Shown: positions 45,280-54,594, counted from the stretch's first letter. The stretch is DNA of 64,000 nt from Streptomyces sp. NBC_01317 (GCF_035961655.1 NZ_CP108393.1:4669001-4733000); one strand, 5' to 3'. Translations and numbers: made by a program. Notes: generated from the letters alone by a model not told the origin.

Positions 45280-46071
45280 TTACAGGGGCGCTGAGCCCCC
45301 CGTACCGCTGCCGCTACCGGTCCCCGTACCCAGAGCCGTTCCCGCGTCGGCGCCGGCACCGGCCCCGGCGGCCAGCTCCTTCGCCGCCTCGGTGAGGTCC
45401 TTCGCGGTGTCGATCGCCCGCCAGTACGCGCCGTTGGGCAGCGGATAGCCGGCCAGTATGCGCTCGCGGGCGAGGCGCGGGAACGTCGTACGTTCGTGGT
45501 CGCCGCGGTCGGGCAGCGTGGCGACGAAGCCGGGGGAGAACACGTACACACCGGCGTTGATCAGATACGGCGACGGTGGCGACTCGATGAAGTCGAGGAC
45601 GTGCCCGAACTCGTCGGTCTCGACGGCCCCCCAGGGAATCCGGGGCCTGGCCAGGGCGAGGGTGGCGGTGGCGTCCCGCTCCGCGTGGAACGCGGCCATG
45701 TCACGCAGCGAGAAACGTGTCCAGATGTCGCCATTGGTGGCGTACCAGGGCTGCCCGGGCTCGGGCAGCCGCGCGGCGGCGTACTTGAGGCCGCCACCGC
45801 GTCCGAGCGGTTCGGGCTCGACCACGGTGGTGACGCGCAGCGGAAGATCCGCCGAGGCCAGCCATTCCTGGAGCACCTCGGCGAGATGACCGCACGACAC
45901 GACGGCGTCGGTCACCCCCTCCGCGGCCAGCCAGGCGAGCTGATGGCCGATGATCGGGGTCCCCGTGCCGGGGATCTCGACCATCGGCTTCGGACGGTCG
46001 TCGGTGTACGGGCGAAGCCGCGACCCCTGGCCGCCCGCCAGGACCACGGCCTGCGTCGGATACGTATGCAT
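45280..46071 (-). CDS. Sugar-phosphate nucleotidyltransferase
   Basis: This 263-residue enzyme would activate a sugar 1-phosphate with an NTP. The nucleotide signature AVVLAGGQGSRLRPYTDDRPK is at residues 8-28, with KPMVEIPGTGTPIIGHQLAW and the metal Asp in ATNGDIW (residues about 113-119). RIPWGAVETDEFGHVLDFIE and INAGVYVFSP follow as in the hexose-1-phosphate transferase family. The last 30 residues are a Gly/Ala/Thr-rich tail (GAGADAGTALGTGTGSGSG) of no known role. The specific sugar is unknown. Confidence 0.87.
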   Translation of the reverse strand: MHTYPTQAVVLAGGQGSRLRPYTDDRPKPMVEIPGTGTPIIGHQLAWLAAEGVTDAVVSCGHLAEVLQEWLASADLPLRVTTVVEPEPLGRGGGLKYAAARLPEPGQPWYATNGDIWTRFSLRDMAAFHAERDATATLALARPRIPWGAVETDEFGHVLDFIESPPSPYLINAGVYVFSPGFVATLPDRGDHERTTFPRLARERILAGYPLPNGAYWRAIDTAKDLTEAAKELAAGAGAGADAGTALGTGTGSGSGTGGSAPL

Positions 46072-46109
46072 GCCGTGAACGATATGCGGGGCGGTCAGGG
46101 AGGCGGCGG

Positions 46110-46532
46110 TCAGCTCCCCGCGGTCTGCTGGGACACCCCGTACGCGAACGACGTGTCACAGACGGGACGCGAGAAGGACTGCGCCCGGGTGGGGCCGTAG
46201 TGCGCCACGGCGGCTCGGCCGAGGGCCCGCGCGATCGAGATGCAGTGCTTCGCGAGCGACGGGCGCTCCTCGACCTGGCGCTGGAGGTGGGTCAGGGCGA
46301 TCCCCGGGTCCTTCTCCTGGAGTTCCACCAGGAGCTTGTCGCGGAGTACGTCCTGGGGGGCGCGGGACTTGGCCCGTACCGAGGCGGTGTCCGAGGCGGC
46401 GGTCAGGACCTGCGACTCGGTGGTGCTGGTCGCCCACGGAACACGGGCGACCGCGAGGGTCCCGGAGAGCACCAGGACGACGGGCAGTACGAGAGCGAGA
46501 GTTCGGCCGATACGGCGGGCAGAGTGGGTCAC
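46110..46532 (-). CDS. Secreted or membrane-anchored hypothetical protein
   Basis: This 140-residue protein has an N-terminal hydrophobic segment (TLALVLPVVLVLSGTLAVARV) that can be a signal peptide or anchor. A mostly helical outer part follows (VELQEKDPGIALTHLQRQVE; CISIARALGRAAVAHYG) with two Cys (HC and VCDTSF) that may form a disulphide. I recognise no family beyond actinobacterial hypotheticals. It lies 38 bases upstream of the nucleotidyltransferase gene, and co-expression is likely. Confidence 0.65.
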   Translation of the reverse strand: MTHSARRIGRTLALVLPVVLVLSGTLAVARVPWATSTTESQVLTAASDTASVRAKSRAPQDVLRDKLLVELQEKDPGIALTHLQRQVEERPSLAKHCISIARALGRAAVAHYGPTRAQSFSRPVCDTSFAYGVSQQTAGS

Positions 46533-46780
46533 GCAGGCGAGCGTAGCGGCCAGTAATGATTTGGCGACATTTAGTCACTCACTCGGGGGACGGTTCGACC
46601 GGTCCTTTCGAATCGGAGGTTGACGCGGCGTGTCCGAAATGACGTGTGTGCCGGGGTATTTGTGCGGAAACGCGGACGGCCCCGCACCGGAGTGCGGGGC
46701 CGTGCGGAGGAATTAGGGCCGAGGCGCGAGGTGGGCGCGTCAGCTCTTCCCGTCTTCCCGTCTTCTCGTCTTCTCGTTCC

Positions 46781-47905
<1,125 letters not shown>

Positions 47906-47962
47906 GGTGATGTGTCCCCTCACCGGCAGGAACGTGCCGGACGATCCGAGTAAAGGTGTGGA

Positions 47963-47976
47963 TGGGTCTAGTCCAC
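47963..47976. promoter_or_regulatory. Candidate sugar-responsive operator upstream of msiK
   Basis: TGGGTCTAGTCCAC contains the same 11-base core GGTCTAGTCCA as the region upstream of the PL7 lyase gene. It lies about 60 bases before the msiK start. Confidence 0.5.
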
Positions 47977-48025
47977 CTGAGTGAACTTGAGGTGACGCTA
48001 CCCCGCGCCCACGCATATGTCAGTA

Positions 48026-48145
48026 GATGCAGCCACCTTTTTTCCCCCGCTCCCCCCACCCCTCCCCGAAACCCACCCCCACACCCCCTCCGCCCTCCTC
48101 CTCCCCCCCACCCCAATCCTGTGGCTGCCCCCCACCCCCGCTGTG
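48026..48145. other. Pyrimidine-rich tract
   Basis: About 120 bases of almost pure C/T on the plus strand (CCTCCGCCCTCCTCCTCCCC and similar), with very few G. It lies between msiK and tRNA-Thr and has no coding content. Strong strand asymmetry suggests unusual DNA structure or slippage. Confidence 0.6.
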
Positions 48146-48186
48146 TAGAGTGAGCCCCGCCTCGCGCGTCCCTGACGTGCGCGAAG

Positions 48187-48260
48187 GCCTCCTTAGCTCA
48201 GCTGGCCAGAGCAACGCACTTGTAATGCGTAGGTCGTCGGTTCGAATCCGACAGGAGGCT
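48187..48260 (+). tRNA. tRNA-Thr(TGT)
   Basis: A full cloverleaf is readable: acceptor GCCTCCT/AGGAGGC, D arm AGCTCAGCTGGCCAGAGCA, anticodon loop CTTGTAA with anticodon TGT (threonine), variable loop, T arm GTCGGTTCGAATCCGAC, discriminator T. CCA is not encoded. The 3' end faces the integrase gene, so it is the likely integration site of the element that follows. Confidence 0.93.
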
Positions 48261-48266
48261 CACCGC

Positions 48267-48299
48267 AAGGCCAGGTCACATAGCCCGTGACCTGGCCTT
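48267..48299. terminator. Intrinsic terminator between tRNA-Thr and int
   Basis: AAGGCCAGGTCAC (48267-48279) and GTGACCTGGCCTT (48287-48299) pair perfectly, followed by T residues. It serves both tRNA-Thr and the leftward integrase. Confidence 0.8.
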
Positions 48300-48308
48300 T
48301 TCGCTTGT

Positions 48309-49703
48309 TCAACGGATGCGGCGGCGCCGGGCGCGAGCTGCTCGGCGGTCCGCAGTCTCAGTTCTAGTCTCAGTCGGGGGCTTTGGCGCCGGTTGCGGGG
48401 CGGGCAGGAAGGCGTCTCCCATGCGGCGCATGGCGTCCTTCGAGAGGTGGGACCGCCCCTTGACGTACCGCCGCGTCTGACTGATCTGGGTGTGGCGAAG
48501 GATCTCCATGATGGTGGGCATGTCCACCCCCAGCTCGTTGAGGATCGTGCCGGCGGTGTGGCGGCTCCCGTCGTAGAGGCGTCGGTCACTGATGCCCGCT
48601 TCGGCCAGCAGCTCCTTGAATTCCTCCCAGTCCTGGCGCGGGTCGAGCGGTCGGCCGTCGGGCCGGGAGAACAGGACGTCGTGCTCCTGCCACAGGTCGC
48701 CGGCGGTGGCACGTGCCTCGTTCTGCTGTTCCTGGTGTTCGAGCAGGGCCGGGATGAACGGCGGTGGGATAGGGACCGCGTTGCGGCTCTTCTTGGTCTT
48801 GGGCCGGGTGAAGACGAGTCCGCCGCCCTTGCGCTGGGGGCAGGTGCTCGCGTGGCGGGTGCAGTCCTTCGGGCAGGGTCGGGGGCAACCCCGGGTGTAC
48901 GTACGGTGCGTCGCACAGTCCGGCGGGCAGGTTTCGAAGCGGTGCAGACGTTCCCCGCAAGCATGGGGGTCGGTGCAGCCATGACGCCAGGTGAGGCGTT
49001 GAAGCTGCCAGTGCGGGTTGAACAACTCTGCTTCCAGGTCGGCGTACTTCCAGCGCAAGCCCAGTGCCTCACCCTGGCGGAAGCCCATGCCGACACCCAC
49101 CAGCCACCGCATGAACGTCGGTCGCTTCGCGGCGGCGAGGAGGAACGCCTTCGCCTCCTCCATGGTGAACGGGTTCGCTTCGATCTCGTCCACGGTCGGC
49201 GGGTCCACGAGGGTGGCGACGTTCTCCGTGATCATCCGGCGCCGATGGGCGATTTTCAGGGCACGGGACAGGATCCGGTGGACTTTCAGCACGTGGGAGG
49301 GGGCGTGTCCTTCGCGGAGCATGTCGGCGTACATGCGTTCAAGGTGCTCGGGGCCAAGCTTGTCGATGCGGTGCTTGCCAACCCCCGGGACGATGTCGTT
49401 GCGGGTCTTGGACCAGTAGTCGTCAAGCGAGCGGGGCTTGAGTTTCAGGCTCGCGATGTCGGTCAGGTAGGTCTCCATCCACTGTCCGACCGTGGGCTTA
49501 CGGCCTGCCTTGGTCGCGCGTCCCTCGTCACGGAGCTTCTCCAGCTCGCGGACCTTGCGGCGCACCGCAGGTTCGGTGCGGGCCATGCGGTGGCGGCGGT
49601 CCGTGCTTCCGTCGGGCAGCACGCCCATGGTGACGCGGCCGTGCCACCAACCGTCGTCGCCGAAGTAGATGGTGGATTCCAGGTTCGACTTGCGGGGGCT
49701 CAT
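48309..49703 (-). CDS. AICE tyrosine integrase
   Basis: This 464-residue site-specific recombinase inserts and excises the element at tRNA-Thr. An N-terminal arm-binding region and SAM-like core-binding domain (TVGQWMETYLTDIASL) precede the catalytic domain: Arg209 in GFRQGEALGLRW, Lys in FTRPKTKKSRN, Arg381 in YDGSRHTAGT, His404 in ILRHTQIS and Tyr413 in RRYVKG. The His usually seen just before the second Arg box (HDxRHT) is not evident here. An eight-Cys insertion (residues 243-288, HGCTDPHACG to STCPQRK) looks like a zinc-binding knuckle between the catalytic boxes. It lies directly beside the tRNA, with xis upstream in the same direction. Confidence 0.9.
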   Translation of the reverse strand: MSPRKSNLESTIYFGDDGWWHGRVTMGVLPDGSTDRRHRMARTEPAVRRKVRELEKLRDEGRATKAGRKPTVGQWMETYLTDIASLKLKPRSLDDYWSKTRNDIVPGVGKHRIDKLGPEHLERMYADMLREGHAPSHVLKVHRILSRALKIAHRRRMITENVATLVDPPTVDEIEANPFTMEEAKAFLLAAAKRPTFMRWLVGVGMGFRQGEALGLRWKYADLEAELFNPHWQLQRLTWRHGCTDPHACGERLHRFETCPPDCATHRTYTRGCPRPCPKDCTRHASTCPQRKGGGLVFTRPKTKKSRNAVPIPPPFIPALLEHQEQQNEARATAGDLWQEHDVLFSRPDGRPLDPRQDWEEFKELLAEAGISDRRLYDGSRHTAGTILNELGVDMPTIMEILRHTQISQTRRYVKGRSHLSKDAMRRMGDAFLPAPQPAPKPPTETRTETADRRAARARRRRIR

Positions 49704-49720
49704 CGTGTTCCTCCATGCGA

Positions 49721-49753
49721 GAGGCGCCCCGAGCGCAGTGCTCGGGGCGCCTC
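49721..49753. terminator. Hairpin between xis and int
   Basis: GAGGCGCCCCGAGC (49721-49734) and GCTCGGGGCGCCTC (49740-49753) pair perfectly. As xis and int are both leftward, it could reduce read-through into int. Confidence 0.7.
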
Positions 49754-49766
49754 GGTAGCTCTTCGG

Positions 49767-49970
49767 TCAGCTGGACTGCGCGGGGAGGGCGGCGACGTAG
49801 CCCTCCAGGGCACTGCGCCGAATCCGGCGGCTCCTGCCCAACTTGACGTATTCCAGGGCGCCTTGGGCCATCAGCTCGTAGACCGTCGAGCGGCCGACGC
49901 TGAGAACCTCGGCGGCCTCTCTCGGCCTGTAGAGCAGGCGATCGGCGGGCGGGCTGGCGACGATGCTCAT
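49767..49970 (-). CDS. Excisionase (Xis) / helix-turn-helix protein
   Basis: This 67-residue MerR-like winged helix-turn-helix protein (YRPREAAEVLSVGRSTVYEL and LEYVKLGRSRRIRRSALEGY) is typical of AICE excisionases that direct the integrase toward excision. ATG at 49970 has GAGGAG nearby upstream. A longer in-frame reading to 50210 would cross the GGTAGCGG repeats and is not adopted. It is separated from int by a hairpin. Confidence 0.85.
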   Translation of the reverse strand: MSIVASPPADRLLYRPREAAEVLSVGRSTVYELMAQGALEYVKLGRSRRIRRSALEGYVAALPAQSS

Positions 49971-50029
49971 GCGGGAACTCCTCGGGGCGATCCTTCGGGG
50001 GGCCTCTCTGAGGGCCGCTACTTCCGCTA

Positions 50030-50170
50030 CCGCCGCTACGTCGCAGGTCAGGGGCCTGCGTGGGGTAGCGGCTGGGGTAGCGGTAGCGGTGGGGTAGCGG
50101 CTGGGGATGCCGGTTGCCGCTACCGTGTTTCCGCTGGTCAAGCCAGGTTTTCGGTGCCTGGTAGCGGAGA
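50030..50170. repeat. GGTAGCGG iteron-like repeats
   Basis: At least seven GGTAGCGG or CCGCTACC words occur at 50028-50166 (GGGGTAGCGGCTGGGGTAGC and following), between xis and the DUF3631 gene and into its 3' end. They are candidate Xis-binding or replication-origin sites. Confidence 0.6.
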
Positions 50171-51301
50171 TAGCGGACTTCCGGGGGGTGGGGGGCAGTA
50201 GCGGGCCCACGCGTCCCAGAGATCGGCGGCGTAGTAGCCCTTGAGGACGCTTCCGGCGGTCTTGATGTTGCGGGAGGCGACGGGTTCGTTGTCGCTGGTC
50301 ATGTACTCGGCGAGCATCTTGGACAGGCGCCGGTTGTCGAGCGGCTTGCCGTGCAGGTCCGCCCAGGGGGCGTCGTCCAGGGCGTTGAGGCGGTCCAGGA
50401 TCGCGACGGTCGGCAGGCGGTCGATGCCGACCATGACGTGATCACGCAGATCGGTCAGCAACCGGATGCCGAGACTGCCCTTGTCGTTGGTCCGGGACGC
50501 GGTCACCAGCGTCACGCAGGCTTCCCGCGCCCGCCCGGGCCAGTCGCCCCCGGCGACATCCGCGATGGCGAGCAGGGACTCCCACACGTCGGCCGGCCGG
50601 TCGCTGACCCCTTCGGGCATGTCGGGCCACGCCCCCATGACGAACTCCCGGGCGTGCTCGGCCCATTCGGCGAGGCGGTCCCGGAGCTTGTGGCCCTCGG
50701 CTTCATGGATGCGGGCGCGGAAGGGTTCGACGCTTTCGTTGCGGGCCCGGCGCCGCATGCGGATGATGATCGAGCGGGTCATGATCGTGTCCGGCAGGTT
50801 GCCCAGCCCCGCCAGCGCGACCCCGCAATACGACGGGAACGCCTGCACGGTCTGGTTCCCGCCGTCACCGATGCACCGATAGGTGACCCCGGTACGTCGG
50901 TGCCCCGCGTTGAGGAACCCGCGCAGCTCCTCGTTCTCCCCCGCCTTCGGCCCGAAAACGGTGTCGATCTCATCGAAGAGGATCGTGGGGCGCCCGTTGG
51001 GGTTGGAGACAGACCGGAACAGGGCGGCGGCGGACGCGTTGACGGCCGTCATCGGTGCGGGCACCAGGGTCTCCACCACCTCCAGCGCCCGCGACTTCCC
51101 CGACCCCGGCTCAGGGGACAGGAACGCCAACCGGGGGGTGGACTCGAAGCAGTCGAGCAGGTGGGCGTGCGCGTCCCACAGGGCCACAGCCACGTAGGCG
51201 GCTTCGCTGGGGAAGACGTTGAAGCGGCGGTGGAACTGCTCCACCTCGTTGAGCAGGACCGCGCCGTCGATGGGCGGGTTGGTCTGGGGTGTGACGCTCA
51301 T
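50138..51301 (-). CDS. DUF3631 ATPase-like replication protein
   Basis: This 387-residue protein has Walker A SPEPGSGKSRAL (residues about 50-61) and Walker B ILFDEIDTVFG, followed by the DUF3631 segment (VALAGLGNLPDTIMTRSIII; DRLAEWAEHAREFV; SLGIRLLTDLRDHV; LVKMLAEYMTSD-like LSKMLAEYM). Such proteins accompany primase-polymerases in AICEs and probably act as replication helicases or loaders. ATG at 51301 overlaps the upstream stop (ATGA). The C-terminus ends within the GGTAGCGG repeats. Confidence 0.85.
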   Translation of the reverse strand: MSVTPQTNPPIDGAVLLNEVEQFHRRFNVFPSEAAYVAVALWDAHAHLLDCFESTPRLAFLSPEPGSGKSRALEVVETLVPAPMTAVNASAAALFRSVSNPNGRPTILFDEIDTVFGPKAGENEELRGFLNAGHRRTGVTYRCIGDGGNQTVQAFPSYCGVALAGLGNLPDTIMTRSIIIRMRRRARNESVEPFRARIHEAEGHKLRDRLAEWAEHAREFVMGAWPDMPEGVSDRPADVWESLLAIADVAGGDWPGRAREACVTLVTASRTNDKGSLGIRLLTDLRDHVMVGIDRLPTVAILDRLNALDDAPWADLHGKPLDNRRLSKMLAEYMTSDNEPVASRNIKTAGSVLKGYYAADLWDAWARYCPPPPGSPLSPLPGTENLA

Positions 51302-51690
51302 GCGGCGGTCCTCCTGGTGTTGCGGGCGGCCGGCGGGCGCAGCAGGGTGACGTTGGTCTGGCCGGTGTGGTGGGGGCAGGCGTCCCGGTGTGCCGCGTGG
51401 TCCTCGACCAGCGCGAGGACGTCCGCTTGTCCGGTGGCGGTCAGGTCCCGTCCGCACGCGCACCAGGACCGGGCCGTGGGCGTGGCGCGGTACGGCGCTC
51501 GGATGGTCAGTTCCCCGACGACGCGGAGCGGGGCGGCATGTCGCGGTGCGGGGGGAACAGATGTGGGGACGCCTTCGGCGACGACTTTCGGCGCCCCAGC
51601 GCCGTGGTGGGTGGGGGCCGCTTCGGCGAGGCTGGGGCCGGTAGGGGTGGAGGGACGGCTCTTAAGGGAGGGGGGCGGGGCGGTGGTCAT
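51298..51690 (-). CDS. Small zinc-finger-like AICE protein
   Basis: This 130-residue protein has a disordered Pro/Thr/Ala-rich N-terminal half and a C-terminal motif WCACGRDLTATGQADVLALV with HAAHRDACPHH, a likely Cys/His metal site. It overlaps both neighbours by four bases (stop with the DUF3631 start, start with the primase-polymerase stop), so the three genes are translated as one unit. Its role in replication is inferred only from position. Confidence 0.65.
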   Translation of the reverse strand: MTTAPPPSLKSRPSTPTGPSLAEAAPTHHGAGAPKVVAEGVPTSVPPAPRHAAPLRVVGELTIRAPYRATPTARSWCACGRDLTATGQADVLALVEDHAAHRDACPHHTGQTNVTLLRPPAARNTRRTAA

Positions 51691-52574
51691 GCGGCCCTGC
51701 CGGGGTTGTGGGCGATCGACCAGTTCAGCGCACTGGTGATGGCAGGGCGGCACTCGCTTTCCCGCAGGCCAGAGGCTAATCCCGCCCAATTAAGAGCGCC
51801 TTCGACCTCGGCACGGGTGAGGGCGCCGGATGAGATGAACCGTCCCAGGGCGCGGGCAGCACGAACGAGTGTCGCGTTGCGCACACCCTCCTGCGCGGTG
51901 GCGACGTTCGCCATTTCAGCCTTGAGAGCGGCTGTGGCGTACGCAGGCCCCTTCGGCGCCACCGGGGCGGCCGTCAGTGCCCGCAACTCCTGACGGGCCG
52001 TCAGGAGGGCGTACAGCCATTCCGGGAGCGGGGCGACCGGTGCCGGATCGGCGACCGTGTACGGGCCGGCGGGGGTGGTGCTGCCGGGGGCGACGACGTA
52101 CCCGCCCCATGCCCGCGTATCGATCAACTCCCCAAGCTTCCCTGCCGTGTTGGCCAGGCGGGTGCCGCCTGGCGCGGTGAAGTAGAGGTGCTGGCCGCCG
52201 GAGGGGGTCCGGGTGCGGTAGGTGGTGGGGACGGCTTGCCCGGCGCGCTCGCAGAGCGCCTTGAAGGTCGTCACGCCGCACGGCGTGCCCGCACTGCTGT
52301 TGGGCTTGGGCATATCCAAGTCCACGACGACCAGCCCGGACGGCCCCGTCGCGATGCCGAGGTTGAACGGACCGGTCGCCCAGGTGCGGCGGATGCGACG
52401 GGGGTCGGTGGTGGCCCTGCTCTCCCACTTCCGGTGCCTGCCGGCGCACTCCCCGGTGAGGGGGCAGGCACTTTCGCCGTGCAGGGCGGGGCGCTTGTCG
52501 CCGGGACGGAGGGGGAAGACGTGCCAGCCGCGGCCGGCGGCCGTCAGGGCGGCGGTCAGGAGTTCCCGGCTCAT
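51687..52574 (-). CDS. Bifunctional primase/polymerase (AICE replication)
   Basis: This 295-residue protein has the archaeo-eukaryotic primase-like PrimPol fold: HVFPLRPGDKRPALHG, NLGIATGPSGLVVVDLDMP (catalytic DxD) and TPSGGQHLYF. The C-terminal third is helical (VRNATLVRAARALGRFISSG), as in other AICE versions. It should start replication of the excised element (RepPP-type AICE). It overlaps the methyltransferase stop upstream and the next gene downstream by four bases each. ATG at 52574 is chosen for this overlap. Confidence 0.87.
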   Translation of the reverse strand: MSRELLTAALTAAGRGWHVFPLRPGDKRPALHGESACPLTGECAGRHRKWESRATTDPRRIRRTWATGPFNLGIATGPSGLVVVDLDMPKPNSSAGTPCGVTTFKALCERAGQAVPTTYRTRTPSGGQHLYFTAPGGTRLANTAGKLGELIDTRAWGGYVVAPGSTTPAGPYTVADPAPVAPLPEWLYALLTARQELRALTAAPVAPKGPAYATAALKAEMANVATAQEGVRNATLVRAARALGRFISSGALTRAEVEGALNWAGLASGLRESECRPAITSALNWSIAHNPGRAA

Positions 52575-53251
52575 GCCGCCACCGCCGTACGGGCGCGGGC
52601 GAGGAAGGCGTTGCCGATCCACTGGCTGTAGGCGGGCGGGATGCACTCGCGGATGCCGTCGCGGTTCATCCACGGCACGTCCATGACGTGGCGGGCCTGG
52701 TCGACGCCGGAAAAGTTGCCGACGTACTGGCCGTACCAGCCGGGCGGGACTGGGCGGCCCATCTTTGCCTGCGGCGCCCGGTGCACGGGATGCTGCGGGG
52801 CGGTGAGGGTGAGTCCGCCGCCCGCTTCGAAGTAGCGGTGGCGGTAGGTGGCCATGTTGAACATGGCCCCGCACAGCATCACCGGCTCGCGCAGCTTGGG
52901 CAGCGCGCCCTTCACGTTCTCGATCACCCACGGGCGCCCCGTGGACTCCAGTGCCTCACGGGTGGGGCCGATGAGGTCGGGGTGGGCGTTGCCCTGGATG
53001 CGCTGGCACTCGGAGTCGTGCTGGCACGGCGGGGACGCGCTGACGACGTCGAAGTCCGCGCCGTACTCCCGGATGAACGCCACGGCGTCGGCCTGGATGA
53101 ACGTGTACGGGTAGCGGGGCTGGGGGTTGATGTCGACGCCGGTCACGTCGAACCCGGCTCGCTCGTACCCGGCGGACGCGCCGCCCTGGCAGCAGAACGC
53201 GTCCAGCAACCGGGGTCGGCGCACTCGCCGGATCGGGGTGGGTTGGGTCAT
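52571..53251 (-). CDS. Small C5-cytosine DNA methyltransferase
   Basis: This 226-residue enzyme has the m5C methyltransferase motifs: LLDAFCCQGGASAGYERAGF (motif I), the catalytic SASPPCQHDSE (motif IV, PCQ), and WVIENVKGA (motif VI, ENV). IPPAYSQWIGNAFLA matches motifs IX/X. It is short, so the target recognition region is small. It may protect the element's DNA or mark it during transfer. No restriction endonuclease lies beside it. ATG at 53251 has GGAGA upstream. It is the first gene of the coupled replication block. Confidence 0.87.
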   Translation of the reverse strand: MTQPTPIRRVRRPRLLDAFCCQGGASAGYERAGFDVTGVDINPQPRYPYTFIQADAVAFIREYGADFDVVSASPPCQHDSECQRIQGNAHPDLIGPTREALESTGRPWVIENVKGALPKLREPVMLCGAMFNMATYRHRYFEAGGGLTLTAPQHPVHRAPQAKMGRPVPPGWYGQYVGNFSGVDQARHVMDVPWMNRDGIRECIPPAYSQWIGNAFLARARTAVAA

Positions 53252-53337
53252 GCTGAGGTCTCCAGTTCCACTGTTGAGTTGTGCTGGACGAGGGCGGCCC
53301 CAGGCTTTGGTGAGACGGGGGCCGCCCTCGGTTGTGT

Positions 53338-54039
53338 CTAGGCTCGGATGAGGATGATGGCGGTGGTGTCGTCGCGGTAGCCGTCGGGGTCCGGCTGAGC
53401 CGCTGCGACGAGAGCGTCCGCGAGTGCCTGCGGGTTTTCGGCGTGCTCCCGGCACAGCTCCGCTGCTGTCTCTGGGCTCACCTGGTCCGAGACCCCGTCA
53501 CTGACGAGCAGCACGAGCGGGACATCCTCGGGAATCTCCAGTTGGCGGCAGGTCATCTCCGTCGCCTGCGCGAGCCCGAGGCGAGCCCAGTTGTCCTGGG
53601 TTTCTGCGATCTCGATGGGTACGCCGCCGTTCCACCGCAGCCACTGCCCCATGGTCTGGTCGGTGCTCCACAGCGTCAGGGCCTCGCCGTCCCAGCCGTA
53701 CGCCCGGCAGTCGCCGATCCAGTGGAGGGTCGTGGGGCGACCGGGTTCCATTGACGCGTAGACGGCTGACATGTGCGGCGCGCCGTCGTACGCGCCAGCG
53801 AGCCGCCCGGCGGTGGTCAGGGCGACGAGTCCGCCCATGGCCATGCCCATGAGGGCGATGACGGAGGGGGCGTGCGTGGCGAGGTCAACGACGTCCTCGT
53901 GGTGCCCTGCTCCGTCCACGACGGCCGCGCATACGCGGTCGCCCCGGCGGTGGACGTGGGCGCCGTCCGCGTTCGGCGGTTCAGTTCCTCCCCGGGTGGC
54001 AACTCCGGTCAGGATGGTGTGTGAGATCTGCTCAGGCAT
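53338..54039 (-). CDS. PP2C-type (PPM) Ser/Thr phosphatase-like protein
   Basis: This 233-residue protein carries PP2C metal motifs VVDGAGHHEDV (DGxGG-like), LVSDGVSDQVS and GYRDDTTAIILIRA. LHWIGDCRAYGWDGEALTLW is the central strand pair. No serine/threonine kinase is present in the visible element, so its target may be a host protein. It lies in the element between the zinc-ribbon gene and the methyltransferase, in the same direction. Confidence 0.82.
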   Translation of the reverse strand: MPEQISHTILTGVATRGGTEPPNADGAHVHRRGDRVCAAVVDGAGHHEDVVDLATHAPSVIALMGMAMGGLVALTTAGRLAGAYDGAPHMSAVYASMEPGRPTTLHWIGDCRAYGWDGEALTLWSTDQTMGQWLRWNGGVPIEIAETQDNWARLGLAQATEMTCRQLEIPEDVPLVLLVSDGVSDQVSPETAAELCREHAENPQALADALVAAAQPDPDGYRDDTTAIILIRA

Positions 54040-54057
54040 GACGGCCTTCCTCGCGAC

Positions 54058-54106
54058 GGGGCCGGACTGTCCGGCTCCCCACCGCGCCCGGCGCGCACGC
54101 CGGGCG
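54058..54106. repeat. Duplicated hairpin (copy 1)
   Basis: Twenty-three bases starting GGGGCCGGACTGTCCGGCTC (54058-54080) recur exactly at 57190-57212, each followed by a second hairpin (GCCCGGCG/CGCCGGGC here). Both copies lie just upstream of leftward genes. Confidence 0.7.
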
Positions 54107-54120
54107 CGTCTGGGCGGCCG

Positions 54121-54387
54121 TCAGAAAGGCGGTTCGTCGGAGTAGCCGCCGGGAGGAGTGCGGCGAGGCAGCGGGAGCAGGACCCAATGGCGGGTGTCGT
54201 TCCAGCAGCGGCAGGGCGCCCATTCGGTGCCCGCGTACTCACCGGTCTCGTGGTCGCCGTAGTCGTAGCTGTGCCCGCCGGCGCCGCCGCAGTCAGGGCA
54301 GTCGGGGCGCGGCGTGTCGGTGAGGACGAGCGTGGGGCGGGCCCAGTTGGCGCGTCGGATACGGAGTCGGATGACAGTCTCCTTCAC
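54121..54387 (-). CDS. Small zinc-ribbon protein
   Basis: This protein of about 88 residues has CPDCGGAGGHSYDYGDHETG and later APCRCWNDTRHW, a CxxCGG/CxC zinc-ribbon pattern like DnaJ-type fingers. GTG at 54387 is the best in-frame start, but no ribosome-binding sequence sits before it (AAGGAGA lies inside the frame), so the start is uncertain. It is common in AICEs and its function is unknown. It ends TPPGGYSDEPPF. Confidence 0.55.
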   Translation of the reverse strand: MKETVIRLRIRRANWARPTLVLTDTPRPDCPDCGGAGGHSYDYGDHETGEYAGTEWAPCRCWNDTRHWVLLPLPRRTPPGGYSDEPPF

Positions 54388-54594
54388 GTGCAAGCGGAAT
54401 CGTGTGGGAGAGAGGCCAGGGAGGTGGAGACACCCCCTTCCGGGAAGGCGCAGGGGGCCCTTCGGGGGTGCTGACCTGCGGTGCTTCCCTGCCTCCCTGA
54501 ACATCGTTTGTGCAGGTCAGGTGGAGGGAGGTGGGTCAGGGAGGGGGCGAGGGAGTTCTCCCTGTCTCCCTGACCTGCCGGGGTGTGGCTCCCT
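54388..54594. other. Intergenic repeats before the translocase 3' end
   Basis: Words of the type TCCCTGACCTG, TCCCTGCCTCCCTGA and GTCAGGGAGGG recur five or six times in both orientations. No gene is seen. It may be a terminator region or a candidate transfer locus (clt), since TraB proteins bind short repeats near their own gene. Confidence 0.45.

Noticed and set aside
52571..53251. Complete restriction-modification system
   Set aside because: Only the cytosine methyltransferase is present. No restriction endonuclease is recognisable among its neighbours.
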